A stretch of 64,000 nucleotides of DNA from Sorex araneus (GCF_027595985.1 NC_073307.1:16916395-16980394); one strand, 5' to 3'. Positions 1-12,710 are shown, counted from the first letter of the stretch. The notes: generated from the sequence alone by a model not told the origin. A program made the numbers and translations.

Positions 1-1403
1 CAAACTATGTGACAGATGCCAGACCTATATTATACCTGTACATGGTACTGGTTGTTAAGACAGGTGCCTGTGAAAAATGGTTTTACAATGATTTTATGCT
101 TACTAGTCTAAGTTCTGGGATGAGATTTCTAATAAAAATTCCAACACTCTTGAATAGTCATAATTAGGCACTGCACATTTAGTTTTGTTTTGGTCTCATA
201 CATTATAAAAAGGTAGTCAAGAACCAGACAGAGAATCAACTAGATAAGAAACATCTCAATATAAAATTATATAAATTGATAAATAAGCTATAGAATCATA
301 ATTAATTAATGGAATTATTAAGAACATAATTTTATGCACTGTTGGTCTAAATCAAATAGATGCTGTTTCTCAATGGATTTCATTATGTATATTACACTTG
401 AAAAAAATGGAATGAGTTTATATCTTATGTTATATTCTTTCAAAAATGGATTTTACATGAAGAAAATGTACAGAATATAGACATGTATCAATAGACCTTT
501 TATCCTTCTTTATCATCAGCTGCATATTTGTTGAATCAGCTATGTATTCAAGAAGATTCTTTCTCCACAATTTAATTGTAGAGACCAAATGCATTTTTTA
601 AAGATTAGTCCATGTATTGGTCATATAATAAGAAAACAATTATAAGAAAGATAGTTATGATCTCTGACTTCAAAGAAAGAGCCTGAAATCTAGAGGAAGA
701 GAAACAAATGAGCAGGCAATTAATATGCAGTATAATAAGAATACTAAGAACAGCAAAGCATAGTTGCCACTAACTCAGACTTCAGAGGATTGGCATCTAA
801 TATTATCTTACAAGACTTAGTTGAAAGATGGTCTGAAAAGAACATAACATTCTTTAGTAAAAGTATTTTTATCAAGATATTAAGGACCTAAATGATTCTG
901 TCTGGTTATTGGCAACTGTCTACTGAATTAATGTAAGACAAGAATAACTACCTCAGATAAACCTGGCTGTACAATACTTAGGCTAAACAATTAAACATAG
1001 AGAAAAGAGGAGGTTGTGGAAGGGACTAAATATATTCAAACATTGGTAGAAAACAAAGTCTAAATGTGGAGTGATAGAAGAAGACATTGGAGATGTAAGA
1101 AATAAGCAACCTATGAATTATAGGGTAAAATGAAGAGTTAAGATTTAATTTGAAGTCAATGGAGAACAGAGTATTCTGACCTAATATGTGATGCCCAACA
1201 AATTTAAAATAAAAATTTAAAATGAATATTACTTTGTTAAAAGTGTGGCACATATACTGCCTAGCATATGCTAAATATAAAAATTATTTCTTATCTGAAA
1301 TCCAAAATTAATTGGGTGGTGCTTATTTTAAAATTTCTTTTATTTTTACTTTATTTTATTTACCTAGGAGGAAACCTTTAAGAAACAAAAAAATTATCTC
1401 ATT
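1..1403. other. AT-rich single-copy sequence, no gene
   Basis: I see no coding signature, no recognisable repeat and no RNA gene here. The only open frames are short and have no family resemblance. Confidence 0.6.
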
Positions 1404-1522
1404 TGTTTATTGAAGCAGGTTTTTTGGCAGGTAGAGGAGGTCACCTAGTTATGCTCAGTGACCACTCCTGCTTCTATGCTAAGAGATCACTCTTGGCTGT
1501 GCTTGGGGGATTATATGATTAT
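1404..1522 (-). mobile_element. Degraded family-A SINE, body only
   Basis: Fragments such as actcctgcttctatgct and gcttgggggattatatg follow the order of the inverted family-A body. The tRNA-like head is missing, because the next SINE begins where it should be. Confidence 0.5.
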
Positions 1523-1529
1523 ATGTAGT

Positions 1530-1776
1530 GGGCTGGAGCAAATAGCATAGTGGGAAGGGTGTTTGCCTTGCATGTGGCCGACTCAGGTTCAATTCCTTCC
1601 TCCTTCTCGGAGAGCGTTGCAAGCTACTGAGAGTATCTTGCCCGCACAGCAGAGCCTGGCAAGCTACCCGGGCATATTTGATATGCCAAAAACAGTAACA
1701 ACAAGTCTCACAGTGGAGACGTTACTAGTGCCTACTTGAGCAAATCGATGAGCAACAGGATGACAGTGATACAGCA
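1530..1776 (+). mobile_element. Family-B SINE, near full length
   Basis: The head (ggctggagcaaatagca, then ggttcaattcc) is followed by the family-B body with its two gcaagctac motifs, the gatatgccaaaaacag box and the gagcaaatcgatgagcaac box. There is no A-tail. A 7-bp repeat, atgtagt, flanks it at 1523-1529 and 1777-1783. Confidence 0.88.
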
Positions 1777-1886
1777 ATGTAGTTCCCTTGATCAAATTTG
1801 GTTTGGCCATTAACAAGTGTCTTACTTTTGTACTATCTCAGTGGTCCCATGAAAATAGTTTTGAGTACCCACCACTTATATAAGAC

Positions 1887-2127
1887 AAAAAAAATTTTAT
1901 TGAATCACCATTAAATACAGTACAAAATTTTCATGATTGAGTTTCAGTAATTCAATGATTGAACACCCATCTCTGCACCAGTGTACATTTCCCACCATCA
2001 ATATTCCCTCTACCCCTCCTGCCACCCCCAGCTCGCCTCAACCCCCTGCCATTATGGCAGGCACTTTCTTTTTCACTCTATCTTTAGTTTGGGGCATTAT
2101 GGTTTGGAATACAGATATTGAGAGAAA
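1887..2127 (-). mobile_element. LINE-1 3' end, 5'-truncated
   Basis: Read on the minus strand, the fragment ends with the lineage L1 terminus (gattcaataaaa). On the plus strand it begins ttttattgaatcacc and continues with cacccatctctgcaccag and cccaccatcaat. It stops near the cagatattgagag motif, so only about 240 bp of 3' UTR was copied. It has no coding content. Confidence 0.85.
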
Positions 2128-5100
2128 TAAGATCCCAAGCAAAACTTAACTCAATGTCTTCTCAAATTGCACTTTCTTCATTTTGGTCACATGATAGGCT
2201 CTGTGATGACACATAAGAGGCAGTAGAGTGACTAAAGGTGTACAGTAAGACTGACTATGGATCCAAAGCTTTGGGGCTAATTTTGTCATTGATTTTTTTA
2301 TATTTATAAACTGTGTTAAATTGAGAAAGATATTTAAATTCTATGACTCAGAATCTTTTTTGGAAATGTTTGCATTTTACACAAATTTTGATGGCCAATT
2401 GAGAATCAAATATATGTAAAGAATGGTAAATTATAAATGCCATGTATCAACTCTTACATGCCATCTACAATTAAGTGTTTAACTCCTAAGCATCACAAAA
2501 ACAGCAATAGGGGAAAGGAAGAGGCAAAATTTAGTAACTGAGATTAAAGACATGAGTCCTCACTAGAATATAGGTGAAAAGAATTAAACTCAAAGAGTGA
2601 TGTCCTACTCGTCTGCCATCATTGCAAGCAGCCAATGCTGATGACCTAGGAGAAATCTTTTCTTTTCTGTGGCAATAATTTTCACATGGGGTGATAATTT
2701 ATGAGCTTTCAGAATAAACAATTCCATAATAATGCATGTGTACATGCCTACGACCATTTGGTTTCACATATTTATTTGCTAAATTTTACAAGTCAAGGCA
2801 GCCTTTATAATGATTTTGATAAATAAAAGTGATTCATACCTGGATGGCTGCAGAGAACATTTAAAATACAAAATCCATTTAGTACCTATTAGCCTTAGAA
2901 CATTATTTATGTAATCTGTCACAATGGCAGATATTAGAGAGAACATTTTTTTTTCTTTCCTTTAGAGCAGTTTATCAATCACCCTTGCTCCTGACAAGCC
3001 CTTAGGAGAAGAACATTTATCAGAGTGTATTAGAAGACTAAAAATAAAAGCTAACCCAGTATTTTTAAGGAGAATATGGGTTGATTGCAAAGACTTGAGA
3101 AAAGACTATTTAGTCTCCAAGTCACTGTAGGCAACAAGAGAAGTCAAGCTTGCAGGAAAGTATTGATAGTTCTGTGGAGTAGAGGGAAAAATTATCTAGG
3201 AACTTCATAAAACTTGTATTATGAAGAGATGAAGAAATTACACAATGCAGTATTTAATACTTTCCAATAAGCAACATAATGTGTTTGGATAATTTAGTAC
3301 ATTTTTAATTTGCAAATGTCACAGAATTCAGTTTGTCCAGTGGAGTCAAACAAGTAATAAAAGTCTTGTATCAGAAATAATAACATCTTGCATTTACACA
3401 ATATTGGGCTATTCATCTTAAAAATGGTGAGTGAACCGCATTTTGTGGTTAAAACAACAATCTAAAAGTCCTCCACATGGAATTTTCTCTTGACAAATCT
3501 CTTCACTTATTCAAAACCCCCAAACACAGTTTACAGGCATGGCCCCTAGGAGTTTTAAAAACTATATTTCTCCATGTTAAAGGAACATACAAAGAATTAT
3601 TTGGGCAGTTAAAATAAACGTACTAATCGCCATTCCATAGGCACACCCTCAGATGATGTTAGTTTACAGCCTGGAATGTGTCCCGCTTTCCAGGGTAGGG
3701 AAGGACAAAGCCTGAGAAAGATGCCTGCCATCTCACTTGGTAGATAACAGTTTGACGAGCAAGAAAACTTATTAATGAGGTTAGTTTAGGTAGCAGTGAG
3801 GGGGGGAACATCTCTGCACCTGCTTACCAGAATCCTAAAATTTAGACAGAGGCTTTAATAAAAATCCAGTCATATATAGTCCTGATGGTCTCATAATACA
3901 TTACTGAGTCATCTCAAGGCTCTCCTTGGAAATAATCCCCAGTCTTGGAATGGTGAACAGATCTGACATGCCCACGGTATGAGCAAGGTTGAGGGTTCTC
4001 GGCTGGTCCAGATTGGGTCAGGCATGAACCAGTAGTTCAAAACCTCAACGACAGCATCCTGCATTCTATTCTTATTGATTGGTTCTTTCAATCACACAGA
4101 AAAGCACACAGCTATATAGATACACACACATGTGTACACACACTCACGCGTATGACTTCCATAATGTTCCCTCAACAGATGTCATTGATAAGGAGTGAAT
4201 TCAGTCAATAGCTATCTGACTGCATTGGTGGTAGACACCTGTCAGCTGAGGAGAGTGGTACTCTTCACATCACTTTGAGTGCTAAGTACACTCATGTGAC
4301 TTACTTTCAAAAGACAGAGTAAGCAGTGGAAAGGCAGGGGAAAGGAAAGAACTTGATAACGAAGAACCTGATGAACATTACTGAGGTTCTATTAAGATTA
4401 ACGTAACTAGCAATCTTACACATAGCACAATCCCTGAGACAATTCTATGAGAAGAGCATTTTACCTCTGGATTTTCTCCTACAGCTATAATCCCAATCTA
4501 AACAAAATGAAAACATCTTTGAAATCCAACTTGAGGGACAATATGCCAAATATCTGACCAACACTTGCTAAAATTGATAAGCCATTTTTATAGCCAGGAA
4601 AAAGAAAATATTAAAGAAATAGGAAAGCTAGAAGTATACTGCTTCTTGAATGGGAATTTAGAGTAGAAAATGGATATTAATGGGGAAAAATGTGAAACAT
4701 AAATGAAGCGTGGAGTTTGGTTTGCAAAAGCTACTATGCTGGTTTGATACAAATACCTACATGTGGCAACTCAAAATGTCCACTGAGAAAGAAGACTATA
4801 CTTTCAGGGATGTTTTTTATAGTTCGTTACTAGAGAAGTTTCTCTGATAGTTTAGAGCACCTGAAACCACCACAAGGAGTCAGAGCATCCTCTCCTGAGA
4901 ATGAAACCAATTCTAGGTGGAGATTTTGTAACTGTCTTTTACCATTGATGATGGTTCTCTTCCTCTGGCAGAGTGAGAGGGGGAAGATGTAGTCTGAGTG
5001 GATCAGGGAAAAAACAAATGAGGAACACTGTTTGGGGAGTCTATGCAACATCATTGAAACTCTTTTGGCACATAGAAATAACTACCATTTTTATTAAAGG

Positions 5101-5214
5101 AATAAATAAAGGTCTTATAAAATCTTGTAGCAAGAAGGCATAGATGCAGAACAAATGCATAAATGCTGTGTGTGGTCTGGCAAAACTAAGACAGAGATAG
5201 AAATGGCATGGAAT
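2128..5214. other. Single-copy sequence, no gene
   Basis: About 3.1 kb without recognisable young repeats. A short imperfect CA run lies near 4121-4146. Short frames at 3909-4091 and 4830-5391 have no recognisable domain and are judged chance. Confidence 0.6.
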
Positions 5215-5227
5215 AAAAGTGAGTTGT

Positions 5228-6113
5228 TGCCTTCTCCAGATGGAATCCTGGAGACACTGAGTTTCTAGTAACATGGCTCCAGTATGTGGGGACCGGGATG
5301 ATTTCTCCAAACCTTTCCTGATATACAAAAAGCCGCTCAGGAATGGTTCCCCCGCCCTGAATGGCCATGATCCCAGAGGCACACAAACCAATCTCAGAAC
5401 GCAGCAGTTGCAGGCAGATATACTCCTGGACTGTGAACTAAGCTACGGCCCCACACAGCCCCGGGAAGGGAAGGGTCTTTGTCCCTCGGCCTTTTCTCCT
5501 TTGCAGCAGCATGGCGACTTCCACCTTTCAGAGCCAACTGGACATAGTGGTAGGAGCTTGCAGTGATGGAATGCATGGGGAATCTCACGGGGTGGGGTGG
5601 GGGGCAGAACTGGCCCTGCTCCCCGCCCAGATGAGACCCCGAGCAGCGCCCATGAACAGCTCCTCAACTCCTGAACAGCCACAATTTCAGGGGCACACAA
5701 ACCAATCTAGGAACGCAGCAGCTGCTGGCAGAAATACCTCTGGATTTAATTACTAAAATACCAGAATTTCAAAACCACGCGGCCGTTTTTGCAGCAATGC
5801 AACATCATATGCTCTTAGTTATCAGCAATAGAAAACAAATGATCTAATGATGCCTTTTCGACAGGTCTCATTATTGGGGGGAAAGCTCCAAATAATAATA
5901 GTGGATTTTCTGTCGAAAATTGAATGCAATCTAAGTAAAGAGAGAGTAAAGTGAAAATCATCTGCCTCACAGGCAGGGTGGGGAGTGGGAGGGGGGTATA
6001 CTGGGTTCTTGGTGATGGAACATGTGCACTGAAGGGATGGGTGTTTGATCATTGTATGACTGAGACTTAATCCTGAAAACTTTGTAACTGTTCTCACAAT
6101 GATTCAATTAAAA
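5228..6113 (+). mobile_element. Composite retroposon, copy 1 (GC-rich head plus L1-like 3' end)
   Basis: The insert is bounded by a perfect 13-bp target-site duplication, aaaagtgagttgt, at 5215-5227 and 6114-6126, so it integrated as one unit. In order it has a GC-rich head, a ctaagctacggcccc block (about 5440), a CT-rich stretch (5485-5510), a catggcgacttcca box (about 5510), and a second GC-rich block. The ccacgcggcc box follows near 5776, then an A/T-rich stretch. The last 180 bp match the lineage L1 3' end, finishing gattcaatt plus A-tail. The motif gcacacaaaccaatct occurs twice (about 5378 and 5692), showing an internal duplication. No ORF inside looks like a protein family. I do not recognise the element. 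It could instead be an L1 with internal deletion joining its 5' UTR to its 3' end. Confidence 0.7.
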
Positions 6114-6204
6114 AAAAGTGAGTTGTGCCATTAGTTCTCTGAAAATTTTAGAAACATTACAACTGCAGGGTTCACAACCACTATTCCAATATAGTCTAGC
6201 AAGA

Positions 6205-6290
6205 ATATCTGGGCAGATATAAATATTCCCATTTCATAGTTGAGAAGTTTCAGACACAGAGAGGTTAAATACTTCATATCTCCTTGTGTC
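6205..6290 (-). mobile_element. MIR fragment
   Basis: The stretch tcccatttcatagttgagaa followed by gacacagagaggttaaat is the inverted MIR core and downstream region. It is an ancient inactive tRNA-derived SINE. Confidence 0.7.
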
Positions 6291-7988
6291 CTTGAACAAT
6301 AATGTTAACAGAACACAGTAAAGGTGATTTTTCCCTTGCCCATAACTCGTTTATGGAACACAAATGACATGAAATCTATCACCTCTAATGCCTCAGAATT
6401 TATTCATTAGCAAGTATAGAATCTGCCAGATTGTGTTGCTCTTGACAACAATAGACAGGATCTCTGTAAGAATTATTCCAGTGGAGAGTGTGAAATCAAT
6501 CCAGGCCTTTGAAGTTTAAATACCGTACAAATATTAAAATGACTATCACACAAGACAATTTGATAATCTTGATTCATACCCATGAATTGAGTTAAAATTC
6601 CTAAACGTTCTTTAGAACAGTTACCAGTTTTTTGCAGACCAGAGCCTCCTCTGCACCTTGTTCCTATACTATGCTCCCCTTTTCCTCCAGTTGGCGCTTA
6701 GAGACATGCATGGTCTCCAGTTATGTGATTATATCCCCTTGGAATATCTTAGGGTCCCTTAAGGTATCATATGATCCCGGTTGAGAAATTCTGATCTAGA
6801 GCAACTCAAACTCAAGATTATTTATACAGTGTTTTTTCCCCTCTAGCACCTCAGTGATAGAATGCCGTGTTCTCTCACAAATTATAATTTATCTCTATCT
6901 TTGGCAAAATGGAAAGGATAGTGAGTTCAGAAAAGAAAGCTCTCTCCTTTTACATATGAAGTGACTGTTTCAAGCCCTGTTGTGCCCTGTTGCTCTGTAA
7001 ATTCAACCCCATACTATTACTATGTTCCTCCAGAAGGAATAAACCTAACCACTTTAAGAAAAGATGCAAAGAAAAAGAATTCATACAACTGTAGTCATCA
7101 ACCTTGACAGCCTAGGTTAGCTGTCACTCTAGTTTGAACCTGTATAACAAAGGAAAATTTCTTTTCAGATCAAGTACACAAGTCAGACAAAAGCACCCCG
7201 AGTTAAAAAAAAACTCAGCATCCTGTTCTGCCTCTAATTTTCACTCTGAGTTGGAAGGTACACTCTTCATTGCTGTAATGATTGTTTAGATACACTCATG
7301 ATCATCACCATTATTATAACAATCCTTTATGGAGTTTATGTTCTGTGGGAAGTATTGCACCAAGGAGTCTTATATCTTAAAAAAAATAATATCCCTCTGG
7401 TACATGTACCATAAATAACCCAATGTAACTCATTATGAAGTTTTCAAAGAATAAATGAGAACACCATCAAGCAATGGCAAGACCTGTTCAAACTCAAAGT
7501 CAAATTAATGATCAAAGTCTAACTGGTTAATACATCTTCAAAGTTTAGAGGAAAATTCATTGTGTTCATTTTCCTACCAGAGTTAGTTTACATTAGATTA
7601 GTTGGGATTGGATTGGATTTCAATGAATTGCATTAGATTCCCTGAGATTCTCTCTTTGTGCATTTGAAAACAAAATGTAATCTTTACAAGGCTAAATTTA
7701 ATCTTATTTTTCCTTTTCTGGTATATCTCCTGTGCTTTAAAAATATCTTTCATGGTTCCCACTCAATGAAAATTTTATTTAATGAACAATTTATAACATT
7801 CTGTAGATGAAGTGAACTACTGTATTAAAAAATCTTGAAACTTGGAGTCAGGCAAAATTTTATATCTTTGAAGAGCCCCAATAAGTTTGCAAAATAAATT
7901 AATCGATAATTTTATACAAATAAAAGTGTAGAGTCAAGCATATAACTCAGTCATAAAGGACATGCCTTGCCTATTTTAAGGCCTAGAT
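6291..7988. other. Single-copy sequence, no gene
   Basis: Nothing coding is visible. Bases 6760-6800 (ggttgagaaattctgatct) faintly resemble the end of a MER5-type DNA transposon, but the similarity is too short to call. Confidence 0.55.
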
Positions 7989-8000
7989 TTGATATGTAGT

Positions 8001-8244
8001 CACTGTCACGGTCATCCCATTGATCATTGATTTACTTGAGTGGGCACCAGTAATGTCTCCATCGTGAGACTTCTTGTTACTGTTTTCGGCATATCGAATG
8101 TGCCTTGCGTAGCTTGCCAGGCTCTGCTATGCGGGCAAGATACATCTCGATAGCTTGCCAGGCTCTCCGAGAGGGGCAGAGGAATCGAACCTGGGTTGGT
8201 TGCGTGCAAGTCAAATCCCTACTGCTGTGCTATCGCTCCAGCCC
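8001..8244 (-). mobile_element. Family-B SINE, full length
   Basis: This inverted copy runs from tail (gacagtg-like) to head (agcgatagcac, B box ggttcgattcc on the minus strand). A 12-bp TSD, ttgatatgtagt, lies at 7989-8000 and 8245-8256. The TSD gives exact ends and shows that family B ends without a poly-A tail. An A-run at 8262-8277 lies beyond the duplicated site, on the head side, so it belongs to the target. Confidence 0.93.
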
Positions 8245-8256
8245 TTGATATGTAGT

Positions 8257-9568
8257 AATGCAAAAAAAAAAAAAAAAGGTGGGGGAGTAATAATTCTTTC
8301 CTTATAAAAAACAATTGAGGAGTAATGAGCAAACAATGAAATTGGAACATTGTAAGATTGTTACCTATTAACTGAAATTTTATTTCATTGTGTTCTAACT
8401 AGTTCTCTTACTAGTGACCGCGTATGTATAGATGAATGAACCTCTCGATAAAGTTTGGTTTCCTCATTCCAGGTCAAACCCCATCTAGAGGCTACTTTTG
8501 GGATTCTGGTTTCATAAACAAAAACAGTTTTGCCAGAATCATCAGTGAAATCTGTCTGAATGCAGTTGATAAGCAGCTAAGAAGACTCTGATTAGTGAAG
8601 AGCAAAGATGGGCCGGCTTAGTTTTAGGGGACATGTGCACTCATGGGAAGCAGGTTATTGGTTTGGATAAAGAAATGCTTAACAAACGAGGCTATTACAG
8701 TTGATGCCATGTTTCTCCTGCAAAGTACCTCAGATAGTGGCTCCATTTTTATTTTTTATTCCTCGAAAATGAAGTAACATGTGCCAATTGGAGTCCTCCA
8801 TAGAATGCAAGTGTGTATGTGTCTGTGCCAATTCAAGCTTTTGGCAAATGAAAGAAAACCGTTTCAACACAGATTACAAAACCAGTGTTTTTTTGAGGAG
8901 GAGAACGAAAGTTAAGTCCTGCACAAAGAATACTACACTGCCTAGCATATCCCAAACTATTTGCCTTTTGCATCAAGAATTTCCTGCTTTCTGCTAATTA
9001 CTAGTCCAATAGAGCTGAAAACTTGGTCCCCATGGTCAGGAACTGGCCTGTGGTTGACCAATATAATCCAGGCCGCACATCATCAGTCAGTTTACTGACT
9101 CCTAGCAGATGCTGTGAAAGGCAATCCAGATTTATCTTCGTTCTTTCTGGCAGCATTTTTGTTTTATCTTTAGAGGTCTGGTGTTTCCTTGCAATCCAGC
9201 GCCTGTCTGAAGAGCAGATGTGTTCAAGAGGGCTATTTTCCTAAGATAAATATCTACTACTGTTTGTTGATTACGTTTACCATATAGTTTTCCTATGTTG
9301 TTGAGAGCACAGGGTTTATTCAAAGTTGACACAGCCAACTACTTCAAATTATGCATTTTTCTTCTGTAAAAAATAAAACATGTTATTTCATAGTGAAGTT
9401 TAGACTGCTCTGAAATGCAAGAGAGGGCATAAACTAAGATTTTTCTATCACTAAAAATGAAATTTGTCTGAAATATCTTTAAAGGTAATTTTGGTTGCCT
9501 ACACAATGCTCTAAGCATGCTATATACTTTATATATATGTATATATAGCCTATGATAATCTTTGTCAA
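8257..9568. other. Single-copy sequence, no gene
   Basis: No recognisable repeat or gene. Frames at 8779-8997 and 9023-9338 lack any known motif. Confidence 0.55.
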
Positions 9569-9583
9569 AATACTCATATTTTT

Positions 9584-9754
9584 TTGTCCTGTTTTTGGGT
9601 CACACCCGGCAATGCACAGGGGTTACTCCTGGCTCATGCACTCAGGAATCACTCCTGGCGGTGCTCGGGGGACCATATGGGATGCTGGGAATTGAACCCG
9701 GGTGGGTCACATGCAAGACAAACGCCCTACCCACTATACTATTGCTCCAGCCCC
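9584..9754 (-). mobile_element. Family-A SINE, full length
   Basis: The inverted copy begins with the tail (gggtcacacccggcaatgc on the plus strand) and ends with the tRNA-like head (attgctccagcccc). A perfect 15-bp TSD, aatactcatattttt, lies at 9569-9583 and 9755-9769. Reading in the element's direction, the duplicated target starts with a run of A, as expected for L1 endonuclease. Confidence 0.95.
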
Positions 9755-9769
9755 AATACTCATATTTTT

Positions 9770-10479
9770 GCTCTTGTCTTCTAATTTCTTTTCTAGGTTA
9801 CCAACTTCAGATATTCCAGAGGCATTCTTCTGATTACTTCCCAAGAGCATTTCCTTGGCTACAAAACAAGCCAGAAGAAATCAAGAATTATTTCATTGAT
9901 TCATCTGGATAAATTTCACTGTAAATAACTGAGTCTTTTTAAGGTTACCTCAAAGAAGTCAGATTTCCTTTAAGACTGGAGAACTATGCATATTTAAGCC
10001 AGCTCACAGAGCTCAAGGCCTCAAAATAATAAATCTCATTCCATGACTCTTATATTTCTCCCTCTACCAGATAATTTCATCCATCTCCCTTAGAACCAAA
10101 TTATGTGTGGATTTATTTTATGTGTAATCATCTTGCAGTACTTTACATAACCCCAGAGAAATAAGCTTAAGATGGGTGTTTTGGAATTGTGCTCTCTCAG
10201 TTCCAGTTTCCAAGTTCCCATACCTTGATTATTTCACTGAGCCAAATGTTATTTCAGTATTTAAAAATACATCATTTCAATCAATATGGTTTCTTAATGA
10301 AAACCAATTATTTCATCTTGATGTTCTACTGCATAATCAATCATCTGTTTTAAAGTTATAGAAAAACCATGCTTTAAAAGACACTGCCACTATGCAATAT
10401 GGAACTTTTCTAAAGAACTTTCAAGGGCAAATTGTACTGTAACATTACTTGATTTTAGAGATTAGTGTCCCATATATAA
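9770..10479. other. Single-copy sequence, no gene
   Basis: Low-complexity AT-rich stretch. Nothing identifiable. Confidence 0.5.
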
Positions 10480-10492
10480 CTGTAGTTTACAT

Positions 10493-10663
10493 TTTTTGGG
10501 GGGGTTTGGGTCACACCCGACGATGCACAGGGGTTACTCCTGGCTCTGCACTCAGGAATTACCCCTGGCTCTGCTCAGGGGACCATATGGGATGCTGGGA
10601 ATCAAACCCGGGTCGGCTGCATGCAAGGCAAACGCCCTACCCGCTGTGCTATCGCTCTGGCCC
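10493..10663 (-). mobile_element. Family-A SINE, full length, young
   Basis: A well-preserved inverted copy containing ctgctcaggggaccatatgg and the head end gctatcgctctggcccc. The TSD ctgtagtttacat lies at 10480-10492 and 10664-10676. Confidence 0.94.
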
Positions 10664-10676
10664 CTGTAGTTTACAT

Positions 10677-11298
10677 CTTTTATTAATGTTTGTAAAGAAG
10701 AACTCTAATGCACTCCAACAACATCTCTTGTTTTTCAAGTCACACCTCAGACTATATTTCTCAGTTCCCAATTGACTGGCGCACATATTTCATCCTAGAT
10801 AATAGGTCATTACTTACTGGCAACACCAGAAATGTTCAACCAGAGATCAAGATTTTCTTTTCATGCCAACTCCTCGGAAAATGCAAGAAACGTTATGGAT
10901 ATAGCTGTCAGACATCAGAAATTACAGACAGGATTTTTTCCTATTTTTTAAATAATTTGTGAATGGATTATGTGATATAATCAACCAAAAGTTTTCCATT
11001 TTCAAAAGGCTGTAGTAAAATAGCAATAAATAGCCTTTGGGAGAGATATTTCATAGAAAGTTAAGTGGTTCAAATGATGGTCAAGGGTTCCATGCTATTG
11101 ACATCTATATAGAGGCAGTTCATAGAAACAGTTAACGGAGCATTATATTTCAATACAATTAATTTCTGAAACATATACTTAAAAATTATCAAGTCAATAC
11201 TACATGTCATCAGGAATACAGGATGTGTTAGACATAAAACACGATCAGAGAATTTTCTTTTATTTTTGATGCTTTTCTTGTTTAGAATTTTCAGAGAA
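10677..11298. other. Single-copy sequence, no gene
   Basis: AT-rich and nothing recognised. An 84-codon frame continues out of the SINE and is chance. Confidence 0.5.
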
Positions 11299-11311
11299 TG
11301 ATGAAGTATGT

Positions 11312-11500
11312 TTAATTTCTCCATCCCTCTCGGAGAGCCCGGCAAGCTACTGAGAGTATCCTGTCCGCACAGCAGAGCCTGGCAAGCTATCCGTGACGTA
11401 TTTTATATGCCAAAAACAGTAACAAGTCTCACAATGGAGATGTTACTGTTGCCCACTCGAGCAAATCTATGAGCAACAGGTCGACAGTGCTACAGTGCAG
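11312..11500 (+). mobile_element. Family-B SINE, 5'-truncated at insertion
   Basis: The copy lacks the whole tRNA-like head and starts near ccatccctctcggagagccc. It runs to the normal family-B end gacagtgctacagtgcag. A 13-bp TSD, tgatgaagtatgt, flanks exactly this shortened element at 11299-11311 and 11501-11513. The head was therefore never inserted, rather than lost later. Confidence 0.9.
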
Positions 11501-11513
11501 TGATGAAGTATGT

Positions 11514-12210
11514 ATTAATGATAAAGGTTAAAACAAAGTATGACCTGATAGCTGTGCAAATTGAGATATAATGGCATGTTCTGAGAAATTGGGACCACAG
11601 AGCCATTATTTCTATCTGAGAGTATCAAGAAAAGAAGTCCTAATTGAGCTGTATCTTAGAGATGAGTAGGAATCACACTAAAAACACAGAAGAGGTACCA
11701 GACTAAGGCAGTCTCAAGAAGAGTCAAAAGCATGAAGCTAAGGAAGTAAATGATGATTGAGTAAAATTAGTTTGGATTAGAAATCTGAAATTAGTTTGGA
11801 TTAGAAATATCGGAAATTAAGCGAAGGTTAGTTTTTATACTATACCCAAAAGTTCAGCACAACTCAGAGCAAAGAAATTGTGAGGTTAGAAGCAAAATCC
11901 ATGGTAATAAATGTGGAAGGAATAAGAAAGACCATCACAGAGAGCAGAAACTGGAGATAAGAAAAGAAGTTCATAATGTATTGCAATTTTGTTTCTAAGA
12001 AGCTTATGCCTCATAAATAAAAACTTTAGTGCATAAAAATATGTATTGTATTTTTACAGTAGAAAAAGCAGGGAATCATTTATATGTCCTTAAATGGGAT
12101 ATTTTGTCTGAATAGTTATTTGTACACATGAATAAATATATATAGCTAATAAACAGCATGATATTTTCATATCTTGGGACTGTTTTCTCTAGCATGTTCT
12201 TTTTCACTGT
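11514..12210. other. Single-copy sequence, no gene
   Basis: Purine-rich AT sequence with a short direct repeat of attagtttggattagaaat near 11767-11806. No gene. Confidence 0.5.
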
Positions 12211-12383
12211 TTTTTTTTGCTTTGTTTTAGGGTCACACTCAGAGATGGTCAGGGGTAACTCCTCACTCACACTTAGGAATCACTCTTGAAAGTGCTTGGG
12301 GCACCAGCTGAGATGCCAGGGATTCAGGTAGGGTAGCTGCATGTCAGGTAAGTGCCCTAAACCTGCCATGCTCCCTTCAGTTC
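12211..12383 (-). mobile_element. Family-A SINE, diverged
   Basis: A T-run is followed by gggtcacactcagagatgg, aggaatcactcttg and a degraded head. Many substitutions indicate an older insertion. Confidence 0.78.
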
Positions 12384-12536
12384 CTGTTTTCTCTATTGTG
12401 CTATTATGTACAAAGAAAGGTACAAAATAACGTGCATAATACCATCACAATTGTATTCTTCTAAATATTATTTTGTATAATAAGAGTAAAGTTTCGGATT
12501 CTGGAAATACCAGGCATGGTCAGAATTTTGACTCAT

Positions 12537-12710
12537 CAGGGCGAGAGAGATAGTACAGACAGTTGGTTGTTTACCTTGCATGTGGCTAGCTGAGTTTGAT
12601 CCCTGACACCCCAGGTAGCGCCCTGAAACCTGCCAGGAGTGGTTTCTGAGCACAGACCAGGAATAAGCCTTGGGCACAGCTGGACGTGACCCAAAAACTA
12701 AAAGAAAAAA
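12537..12710 (+). mobile_element. Family-A SINE, diverged
   Basis: It reads head (gagagatagtacag, ttgcatgtggc), body (gccaggagtggtttctgag) and tail (gacccaaaaac plus A-run). It lies about 150 bp from an inverted copy, so the pair could fold together in a transcript. Confidence 0.82.

Noticed and set aside
12211-12710. Inverted pair of family-A SINEs as a functional long hairpin
   Set aside because: The copies are both diverged and lie in intergenic DNA with no evidence of transcription. Inverted SINE pairs are common by chance.
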